Assembly (NCBI GenBank): GCA_002633025.1
Contig: NMRB01001682.1
Location: 94,682 to 158,681 of the forward strand
Source: Notospermus geniculatus
Taxonomy: Eukaryota > Nemertea > Pilidiophora > Heteronemertea > Lineidae
Direction of reading: 5' to 3'
DNA: 64,000 bases
This document shows positions 33,101 through 45,100 of the stretch, one piece after another; the first letter of the stretch is position 1, and each line of letters begins with the position of its first letter. A program made the translations under genes and the position numbers. The notes under the pieces are model-generated. The model saw nothing but the letters and a program-made list of their open reading frames with translations. It had not been told where the DNA came from and did no database searches.

Positions 33101-36100
33101 TTGGCACGTAAAATAGCGTATACCACTCACAGAACCATCATTCCTTCCAACAGAATGATCGAGCTCGATGCCACACCATATCCCTGGAAAAAATTAAGTT
33201 CTAATTATTTAAAATGAAAACATATTTCTATTCTTTGCATTAATAAATAATGAATAACGGTACTAATATATAGGGCCTATAATAACAATCAATTGAAATT
33301 CATACCTGGTGAAAACTTTGTCTCCCCAATGTACCTAACAATGCCTTTTCTCTGACCTGCAACAACCACACGGTCCCCAACCTCAAGTTCAGTTCCAGCA
33401 TCAGAGTCGAAAGACGATGTCCTGCCATGACTCAAGCCTGCAGAAGAGAAGTAAAGTCAAACAACATGAAAGTTAAGTAATAGTCCTATTAAAATCATAG
33501 GCCTAGGCCGATAGATAGATAGATATAGATAGTACGAAATATATAGCAAACATGAGCTTTATATCGAGCTCTTAGACATTGTTTTCAGGTTTAAATATAA
33601 TAGAATATTGTTTCATCAAAAATGTGTGATAAAACTATAAAAGCGAAATATATAGTATGCATTAGTCTACAAAACTGAGTCTAAAAATATATTGATGATG
33701 GAACTCTCAGTTGGTCATGTTATGACATCTCAAAGGAATTTCAGTTCCATTAAAGGCCACAAGATGGCAGTACCAGATCCCTCTCTGGTTCCAGTCTTTG
33801 CCGCTGCACTCCAGCGGCGCTCATTCCACAACATGAGGTCAAGGTCATTTCAAAATGGCTAGATTTCGTTGTTCTGGCAGGTGACAAAGATCACCTCCTC
33901 ACAATTAACACACCAACCGCATGTAACAGACAAATGCGTTGTGATATTTTATGAAAAAGATAGAAAGGGCTTGTGAAGTCTATTTCTCAATATTTGGTGA
34001 GTAAAGCTTCCAAAACGGTGTTTTTTGTTCTGCTGAAGTTGACATTTTTAGTACGATTCATTCATGTACAACATTGTACATGATGATGCATGTGGACTGT
34101 GGTGTGTGCATTGCCACAGTGTCATTGTTCTTGTAAGCCTTATAATGTCAAGAGCCTTTCTTGAGGAAAATTCACTTTAATCACAGCACAGTGTGGCCAA
34201 TTTGGTTGGTTCCTTGAACTTACTGACCTGAATTAATTTTGTTTCAGTGATCTAGACCTGCCCTCCAAAACATTAATTACCCAAACAACAAAGGCACAAA
34301 AATGCCAAGGACAAGAAGTCAGAGAAATCGGCCAAGTGTCTACTATCGTCTCCACCACACAGAACACAAGTTCCGTCTGTCATGTCAACAGATTGTCCTC
34401 CTGAATCAACGACTGGATGATCTTCAGCTACGATATCACAGAGCAGTCAAAGCAGAGCAGAGATCTTTCAGATACAGTCTGCGTTTGCGGATGGCGGTAT
34501 TGGAGGGCGTCAGGAACATGTATTACGAATACGCCTGTCGCAAAGCAGATGAGTTGACAGACTTGCGTTGTCAGATATTCGGGCCAACATCTGACGATGA
34601 AAACAGTGGAGAGGATGGTGATGGGGATGGTAACGAGGACACAAGTGCTAGCGAACATGGTGAAAATAACAATGATGATGATGATGCAACCTAATGTTGG
34701 CGGTTTTATCAATGGATCCAGCATAGTTGTATGCTCGACTTCTGAATCAGAAAGATGCATTTAAGCGGAAATGTTTTGTGAGACTCCTGTCCAGTACAAA
34801 TGTATGTAGTTAATGTGAAGGATGTTTTTTAATGGACAATTTCCTTGGGCATCAAAATGCCATGTTGCTTTTATTGTGATGGTATCCTTTAGTTTTTCAG
34901 TCAGTGTATGGAGGCAGAGCACTTTGTTATCAACCTCTCAAGATCTGTTTTCGTGACTGTATATATTTGTTAAAAGTATGCACAAACGGGGTACTGTATC
35001 TCAATGGGGACCCTAGCACACTGCCTCAACAGGTGTCACTAGTGGTTAAAACTATTGAAATGAAACTGACATCCCGGTCCCACACAAAAGGCGTCCATTG
35101 TATAGGACCTAGTTTCGGTGTGCTGCCCTCTATCGTAGCTACATGTAGGATCCCCATTGTCCCACATTCATGAACCCCTGATCTCCGCAGGTCTTCTTGT
35201 GTCATGTTGTTTTGCATTCATACACCAGTGCGAGGAAAGCTGCGTTCACACTGGGGCTTTATTCCGAATTGAATTCGCAATAAAGCATTATTGCGGATCA
35301 ATGCATCACACTCAATTCGCTAAATACCGAACTAAGAATCCGGTTTGTTATTGCGAATTCAATCCGAAACAACTATTTCGCATCGGCTGAATCGAATCGA
35401 GATTCAAGTGTGGCGCACTTGTTCCGAATCAACTACCGGTGTGTGCATGTGCAGTCGACCTCTGCGAGTAGTTAATAAAAGTGTTATTAGATGGCGCATA
35501 GGTTAACCCGCATTCAGTGTGACGGTGTTTCAGTTTGATTCAAATTCAATCCGAAATAGCTGTAATGTGACCCCAACGCTTTTAATCCGATATAACCAAT
35601 TCCGAATTCCAGGGACCGGTCTACAGAATTCGGATTGAAATTGCATTCAGTGTGAACGCAGTACTAAGTGTGTCAAGAAATGGTGTGATTTATCCGCTGT
35701 TAATGTACAAGTACCGTACATTTGTCGATCATGTCAGTTGTTCTAACAAGATGAGGCCACCAGTTGATGCAGCTTTGTTTCCAAGATCAGGGTTTCCGCC
35801 AGAAATTTTTTTGAGGGTACTAATTTCTTCAAAATCAGCAAAAACCCCATAAAAATTACCGGGGTAAAGAAAATGACCCTTTTCTGTTCCTTTGAGGGTT
35901 CTAGCATAGTACCCTTAGGACCCTCTGGCAGAAACACTGAAGATGTAGCCAAGGCAGGACACTTAAAATTAAGTGCATGTTGATGAATGCATTTTAGATG
36001 ATCTTTATTTACCGTATCATGAACCCCAGGGATCGGTGTTCAATATTTCAGGAGTAATCCCTTTGTTTATGCGAGGTTGACAAGTTTCTAATCCAGCATT

Positions 36101-39100
36101 TAACAAGGGAACAAACTGAAATCGTTCTACTATGTTTTCAAGCCACTCTCCCTGCTTACACTTGTCAGATACACAGGTACAGCAAGGAAGGTGGCCATTT
36201 TCTGTGTGATCATGTCATAACTGGGCATCTACCTTTTGTATACACTAAGGACTCAGAAATTGGCAGTGTTTAATATTGCAAAGCAAACTGGGGTTTACCG
36301 GTATTTGTACACACATTACCCCATATCCAGTATGTGGTCGATTTGCTACAATTGAATGCTTAGGATGTNCCTGGAGGAGTGGAGAGTCATCAAAAGACGA
36401 CGACTTGCTTAAACCTGCATTTATTCCTCAAACAAGCCACAAAGTACAAAGAATGCTGTGCACTGAACATTGGGGATCCTTCGACTTTAATGCGATCTGT
36501 TTAAGGTATCTTCCAAGAACAGTTCTAGGTCGGGCTGTGGTCAATACTGTATTAAGAAAAACAGTGTCAACCCAGCACCCAAAGTAGCGATTTCCAAGGT
36601 ATGACCTGCGCTGGAACTTCAGTTTTCAGAATGTTTATAGATGGCAGCACTACATGAGGCTCACTGCTTTTGCAAGGCCACAGAGTGGGTTACACGCTAT
36701 GTGATAAATTTGACAATGAAATGATTAAAGGGAGACATGCGAAAAATATTGCCCGGCGGGCACAAGTTGTCTGAGTTGTAGCGCCGTCTGTTAATACATG
36801 GTGACACTACGCTATATCACAGGCCCCTGTAGAGCTATTAGTGAGCTTAGAACACGTATCTAACCAAAAAACACTAGTTTGTAAAACAACACACCCCGAG
36901 CTCACGAATTTATGAGCTCGTGGTGTGTTTTTAGATACGTGTTGTGTTTTTTAGATACTTTTGGTTAGAAAAGTGTTCGAAACTCACTGATAGCTCTACA
37001 GGCACCTGTGATATAGCGTAGTGTCACCGTGTATTAACAGACGGCGCTACAACTCAGACAACTTGTGCCCGCCGGGCAATATTTTTCGCATGCCTCCCTT
37101 TAAGGTAATAACAAACCAGGTACTAGAATAAACAGGAATCAACTATGTCTGGTCAGTCACACAGGGAGACCTTTTTTTTAGAAGGTATGCATAACAAATA
37201 CAGATGGTTCACGCAAGAAGTACACATATCTACAAATGTTTACCTGTATCAACCTTTGCTCCAACATGTGACACATCCACCCTCTGATGTTGAAGGACTG
37301 ATGACAAACCTGGGCTGTTCTTTGATGGACTTCCCGATGCCCGTGAGCCTTCTCTGGATAATTTACTCATCGGAGCAAAAATTCCTGTATAATTGGAAGA
37401 GCAAAATGCGGAGTGTTTGATAACAGAAACAGGCCTTGCAATTTGAGGAGTGGGAGAGGGATTGCTCCATTCATTCTCCCACTCCTCAAACGGCAAGGCC
37501 TGCAGAAACATCTGCATACTGTAAAGCAAGATAATTTCGCGGCTGGAAATTTTCGCGAATCAAGAATAATAGACATATTCATGGCAGGATATTTTCGCGA
37601 GTCTCTTCCATTTTTTTTTCATGGGACCGTATTTATCACTTGCGTGTACTCATATTCGCGACAGGAAATTTTCGCGACTCATACACTCTCGCGAAATTCG
37701 CGAAAATTTCCTGCACGCGAAATTTTCCTGCTTTACAGTACTTTTTAAAAGCATTGGCAACTGGGAAGGGAATTTATTGCCAATATGGTGGCAGCCCTGA
37801 AAATACCTCCAGTATTCCTTTCAAACAAAACTGACAAAATTGATTTCTACGTCATAGACAACCCATCAATGGTCGGCAAGAGATTCCATCAAAGAGGTAT
37901 ACTGCAGCAATTTGTGAACATGTCTGCAAGAGGGTGGTCAGAATGGTGTAGTAGAGACATCTAGTGCTTGTCACCTCTCTGTCACAGATCCCAGGTTCGA
38001 TTCCCTGTCAGAGGCAGTACCGGTACTCCTCAGATTAGCCTAGGTCACAAATGCACCGGGCCCCGTACGATTTTCCCCACCCAGCGGCTTGCTGCAGATT
38101 TTAGAGACTGAAACTCGGATCTAAGATGAATCGTGCCGAAATCGCCTCAATAGATAGGCGGAAAGTAGGCTGGATCAAACTGGGCACCGTAGAAATTGGC
38201 CAAAATGTCTGTTTTTACTCGCCGTACGGGCCCCGGAGTGGATATGTGACTGGGGCTTTAGAGAAGGCAAATCTTCGACAGCATATTTTCCCCTGGGACT
38301 CCAATTTCCTCCCACATTACATTAAAGATCACCCATTCACTGTCCGGGTATCCCCTTCCCGTGAATCACAGGTATTGGCAATGAAGTAGTTGGTTAATGC
38401 ATACTATGGACTTGTGCAGGTTAGAAATAGTTAACGTACCGTAGTTTTGTGTGCATGTAAAGTATGATATATTGCCAACAGTCCCATCGTTCTTGCCAAC
38501 AGCATCATCAAGTTCAACTCCAGCCCATATTCCAGCCGCAAATTCTGTTGGACCACAGTAGCGGAGGGTACCATGCTGCAATAGACATATGTGATTCAGT
38601 GCAAAGTTTTCTAAGCCAACCCTTACAGTTGTAGGCTATGCCCTAAAAGGACTGCTAAATCTGGTTTGGCAAATTGGACGTGCCCTCTGGTCTATCAAAT
38701 TCTCCACAATGCTCCACTTGTCATGTCCTGATCTTACTTTCTTTGCAGTGGGTATGTTTTCACTAATAGTCATGCTTTGAAAAATTGGGCTACCTGTGCC
38801 GAGCACTTTAAAGCCCATCTGTATTGAATTTTACGATATTTTCAAAATGTTAGGAGAGTGCACGTAGAGGTCTCATAGCTCGTGAAGGTCCCCAAAATGC
38901 TTGCCTGATACATACTTCAGAGAAACAAGGCCTAGTTTTCAGCACACATTGAAAAACAGCATGGAGAGCTCTAATGTATTCAGATAGAACGTGGTACATT
39001 TTACACTACACTGACGTCATGACGTCGTGCACTGACGTCGAGAATCGTGGCGATGATTCATTTTTTTCAAATTGAATACAGAGGGGCTTTAACATTTGAT

Positions 39101-42100
39101 CCCCTTACCTTTGCTCCACCAACAATGACCCGCTCTCCCAAAGCTATTCCGAGGGCTTGCAATGACACTTTACCAGGCACAAGGTCATAATTTGGTGGCT
39201 GTTGTTTGAGTGTGGCAGGTTCGGCCTCGGAAAGCATTTTCTTCATCTTCAGGATTAGTTGACTTGTTTCTGAATCATTGTCATTGGGGTCTGAATCAGG
39301 CAGAATTTCTGAAAATAGGGAGCGGAACATGAGGACAAAATATTTTTGCATTTATCAACAAGTCATGTAAATTGGAAAGAGATGCTAAATCTAAAAGACT
39401 CTTTTTCAATCCATTTATCAGGATTTTGCATTGATATATACAGCAGATTCTGTCCATACCATATGGTGTTCTATTTCGGTCATCCTTTATGCAAACATTA
39501 GCACCATTCTGTATCAAGCACTTTGAAGCCTCAAACGCCAGGTTTGAAGAGGCTATGTGGAGGGCTGATCCATGGTTGAACTCGGAACATGTGGAATCAA
39601 TGTCTGAAAGACAAAGCAGTTGTCATTATATTTTGATGAAAAGCATTGTCATGGTCAGCGGCAGATCCAGGTTTTGGGAAAGGAGGGGGCGCCCTGTGCT
39701 AGGAACATCGAATTCTGTGCCAAATTCCAGAATTTCACGGTCAATTTTACAGTATTGTTGGCCAAAAGGTGAGGCGCGCACTTGGGACACCCCCCTCTAG
39801 ATCTGCGCCTGATGGTTTTAAGCAACGAATTCGACTAAGGCGAATGGGATTCTTACCTAAACCCCTGGAGGCCTTCAGCAACAAACGTATAATGGCAGGA
39901 CAGTCAAAATAGGCAGCGTAATGAAGAGCGGACATATTCGTCCATCGGCAACGGATGAAGACATCTGCGCCTGCTGAGATGAGGAGATTCACCGCCTTAC
40001 ATGCCGCCGTGGCATCACCAACACCGTGAGCACCGGCCTTGGCGGCGAAATGCAGCAATGTCATGTCTGTCAGACCATCACGGTCGTTGGGGTTGGCCCC
40101 TCGCTGTAATATCTGAAAATATGAAGTATTAGGAAATGTAAACCTCCTTTTCTCAATTGGTTTATCAGGGGGAAAATGGTTTATTATCGAAAACAGCAAA
40201 AAACAGTGGTAGAACCAGCAGGTAGCCACGAGATAGAAATAGACACCATGTTGTTTTGCATGACTCATTTTATAAACACCTGATGTTGGTAGAAAAACAT
40301 GGTTTAACTAAATGTTAGGTCTACGAGTTCACGTTCCACAGCAAGCAGCTGAGATGAGGAATGCAGAGCCATGGTGTCTGAACTTTTGAAGATGCTTCTA
40401 CATTCTGCATTGTACCTCGTAGTCCCAGACCCCACATGTGAAGGATCTGTACAGTGTGTACACTTTAACCCCAGTCTATCCCAAAACCTTTCAGTAGAAC
40501 TCAGATGAACTGCTCATTCAGCGCTACAATCTGAGCACTTTAGACCGGTACCCATATATACACCTAGGTGGAGAGAGGCCAGTAAGGTAGAGAGACTTAC
40601 CCAAAGTCTCATGCCAGAATGGTATTTGAACCCGGGACCCTCTGACCGCTAGTCGGAGACCCGAACCACTACACCACCGAAGGGAGAAAATGTTGAGAAC
40701 CCATGGTGGGCAGGCATCCGCTTCCCCATGCAGCAATGCCAGAGTCAGCAATTTACTTTGATCAACAGACCGCCTGACTAAGTTAACAAATTGATAGGTG
40801 GGTATCCTTCAAAACAAACAAACCTCTTTTATCAACATTTCTATATTTTGTTGAGACTGAGGCGTCCATTGCCGCAAAATGGCAAATATATCCGGGATCC
40901 CCGTTTGTTCTCGGTTGCCTAAAATAGCAGAACATCCTGGGCAGCTGGGGTCGAAAAAAGTCAGATCTAATTTTTGGCAGGCTTGACATAATGGTGGATC
41001 TACGGCTAAGTGAATGTGAGGTTTTTCTCTTGATTTGAGGCTAAGTTCAGCAGAACCGCCGCTGGAGTTTGACAGGTTGTCGACGGCATCGTTGACGGGA
41101 TCCGCCTCCTCGTCTGTTAGTGTCATCTCTTTGGTATAACCATTCGTCCTGGAAAGACATGAGGGAAACTGATTAGACGAGTACCGGTATGACCCGGAGG
41201 GAATGTCATTCTTCTGCACTAATAAGACTGAACAAAAGTGATCCAATTGTACATTCTCAGATAGCATCAAGTAATCAAGTAAAAGTCTTAGACTTTCTGT
41301 CGAAGCTTTCAAGCATAGAGAACAAAACTTTAATACCTAATAGCAAAATCTGAAACTCACTTAACTAGTGTTATCCCGTTACATTTTGCCCCAAGTACTA
41401 TCACTCCCCTACTCTTGCTCGGCTCACCGTCAAACTAAGGGCGAAGTGACGGCAGGCCTTTATATGTCAAGATGCCCTGTTACCACAGCTCTTTTTCAAT
41501 TTAGGGAACAGGGATAGGCCTATTGGCTATGCCCATAGCAAATAATGTAGGTAATTTCAGGGCCAAACCATCAGAGAAAGTTCTTACTCATTCAAAATGG
41601 AAGAGGAACCGTCCTCTGATAATGAAATCTTCTGACTGTCGCATGATTCATACTTATCGTCACCCTCATATATTGATAGTCTCTTTGGAAAGAGATGTGG
41701 GTGGACTTCGACACTACAGACTGACATGTTGAGGCAAATAAGTTAGAGAAGAGTGATGTCACATATCCCGGTACCGGTAACTCGCTTATGGCTATATGGT
41801 GAAGTTCCAGATACTGCCAGTGGAAGATTACAAGCTCCTTTCACAAAATGATAACTGCGCACATTGACTTCACAGATCCTTAGGGTTAATCATGATTTTT
41901 TTATTGTCACTCCCACTATCCAACAGTAAGCACATTGGCGATGAAAGTTTGCCTGAGTATATTTTCCCACGAAGAATCAGAACCGATATACGCTGCTCAA
42001 TTGCGGGAGGCAGAAATTGCCAGTAATTCCTCAATACTCCACAACCGTTTGGCTTTGAAATGTTATGAATCCTCCGAATAGAAATAAATGTCAAATGGAA

Positions 42101-45100
42101 TAAATCGACATCAAATGGTTGTCATTTCTGGAAAATCATACACAAGTAAATCCGAAAGTTATTCTCTCTCGCAAACTAAGTCAAATGTACTATCATAAGG
42201 AATTTCAATCAATTTTTCTACTCATAAACCACACATGCATATATGACTGAAATAAAGGGCCCTCTGACTAATACGGTATGTTTGCAATATTATGCATGTC
42301 CCAACACTTAAATTACCGGTATGTATTTTTGGTTTTTTGAGTGGGAAAATACAATACCGGGTACTAGAAAATAATTTCCTTCCTGATTGATAAGTCATTA
42401 TAAAGAATACACTAAGTTAAAACTTGCCATCAAGTAGGCCTATGTGCTCACAACCTGATGAGTACTGGTCAAGCTAGGAATCCACTGCTCATTTTCTGTG
42501 TTGCGAATGCTTTGCAACCTGCTACCTGCGATTGAATACGATCGCAAGGAACTGATACCGGTCGCCGACCGATTGCCGACTGAAACTGACCACATCTTTG
42601 CCATTGGGGTGGAAATCATGTTTAGCGAGTCCACTACGGTGATCGACTGCCCAGTTGCAAAGCAAGTCGCAACACAAAATCAGCTTGAAAATCAATGCCA
42701 TGGTGGATTAATTCCTAGCTAAGGCCTAAAAAAAAAAATGTCTTGTTTCGGGTCATGTCAGTTTGAATGAAATGGTCCATGGACCATGTGCTCACCTGTG
42801 TGAACGCACCAGAAGAACAAATGACAAATGTAAAATCGAAATGCTCCAGGCCGTGAGTTCAAGGCCCATGATTACGGTCAAAATTTCAAGGTCAAAACAT
42901 TCTAGCTTGAGAATTTTTGACATATGCGAAAGTCGATAGTGGCCAAGCCAAGAATCGAATCGGACCGAAACTTGGGGTCATAGGTCATCTGGCATAGGGG
43001 TGTATACGTACCAAGTTTCAGGTCAATAGCCCAAGCACTTGCGAAACGTGCCACCAAAAGGCAAAATTTTGAACTTTGACCTCTGTGACCTTGAAAAGTA
43101 GGTCAAACCAAAAATCCTTTATATATGTAGTGTACCCTCAGCAGATCCACCTATGATAAAAATTTGGAGGTGATCCAGTCATTAGTTCAGGAGTTATTGC
43201 ACTTTTCGTGTTTTGAGTTTCTGCCACCTGGTGGCCAAGCTAAGAGTCAAATCGGACCGAAACTTGGTGTAGTAGGTCATCTGACATAGGGGTATATATG
43301 TACCAAGTTTCAGGTCAATAGCACCCGCGGTTACNGTACCTTTGTTACCTAGTACCTTTATTACCTAGTACCTTTTTGCCGAGTACCTTTTTACCTAGTA
43401 CCTCTATTACCTAGTACCTTTTTACCGGTACCTTTTTTACCGTACCTTTTTATCTGACCTCTATCAACGTGCCTTGATCTCTATCAATGTACCATTCATG
43501 TACCGGTAGAAGAACCTGTACTATCGGGAACCATTCGACATTTACAATGTCATCTTGTTGGCTTTGAAATGTGATCAATCCTCCGAATAGAGATAAATAT
43601 ATCATACGGAATAAATCGACATCAAATGGTTGTCATTTCTGGAAAATCATACACAAGTAAATCCGAAAGTTATTCTCTCTCGTAAACTAAGTCGAATGCA
43701 CTATCATAAGGAATTTCAATCAATTTTTCTACCGGTACTCATACATGTAAACCACACTTCCATATAGCCTACCGGTATATGACTGAAATAAAGGGCCCTC
43801 CGCCTAATACGGTATGTTTGCAATGTTATGCATGTCCCAACACTTAAAGATTAAATTACCGGTATGTATTTTTGTTTTTTTGAGTGGGAAAATACAATAC
43901 TAGAAAATAATTTCCTTCCTGATTGATAAGTCATTATAAAGAATACACTAAGTTAAAACTGGCCATCAAGTAGGCCTATATACAGTGCACACAACCTGAT
44001 GACTCTGGTCAAGCTAGGAAAATCCACTGCTGATTTTCTGTGTTGCGAATGCTTTGCAACCTGCTACCTGCGATTGAATACGATCGCAAGGAACTGACCG
44101 GTCGCCGACCGATTGCCGAATGAAACTGACCACATCTTCACCATTGGGGTGGAAATCATGTTTAGCGAGTGTCCACTACGGCGATCGACTGCCCAGTTGC
44201 AAAGCAAGTCGCAACACAAAATCAGCTTGAAAATCAATGCCATGGTGGATTAATTCCTAGCTAAGTGATACTCAGAATCTTTCTCCAGCACTTTTTTAGA
44301 TAGGCTGTTCTTGAAAGTTGGAAATGGTCTTTGACAGTCAAGACAGATACTGACAATGGTATCCTATAAGATGACAATGCATGACATGATGGGATCTATA
44401 AAACAGCTTACCATTGTTATAATATGAAATACTAAAATGTCACTAAGTGAATAAGTTACAAGTGTTCGCCTTTCAAACAAAATAAACTGCCCGAAGCAAA
44501 ATATAATTCATCAATTTGTCAATAAGAATTTCTGTCGCGCACAGCAGGCTAGTCATTCCGTGCCCCAGCATGCCCGCCATTCACCCCCAGGACGTGTGGG
44601 GAACAATTATACCCAACGCCCCATTGATCGCTAATGGCCCCAGTCAGGACTTGTAAATAGTCATTTCCATAATGCACTACGTTGTCCCCAGAACAGGAGG
44701 AAATTGGCAAACAAAGGGTCACTACTGAGAATCATGGCTGGCTGCAAACATGAATCAAATAAATTTGCCCTGCAATATTTATATCATTTCCATATCGATA
44801 AATTCCAAAAGCATGTGGTACCGGGTACTTTTATATGATGTCGACATGCTTTGCACATGGAACTGAAGGAACCAATTCAGAAGAAGCCACTGACTCAGGG
44901 GTGGATCCAGGATTTGGGAAAAGAGGGGGCCAAAAGGGGGGGCAAGTTACAGAATTTCATGATCGATTTTGCAGATTTTTGGCCAAAAGGGAGGTGCGCC
45001 CCCCCCCCCTTGGATCCACACCTGTCATGCCTGTGACAACAGTTCAGAGGTATTTAGTTTGAATAAGGAGCATCCTGGAGTCACAGAAACCAGAAGTTAC

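Noticed and set aside
36276-36587. 103-codon plus-strand frame
   Set aside because: It contains an ambiguous base, has no start context or family resemblance, and lies within repeat-rich intron sequence.
38126-38389. 87-codon plus-strand frame in a CLIP4 intron
   Set aside because: No recognisable domain or splice partners. It follows the tRNA-derived repeat and may be part of it.
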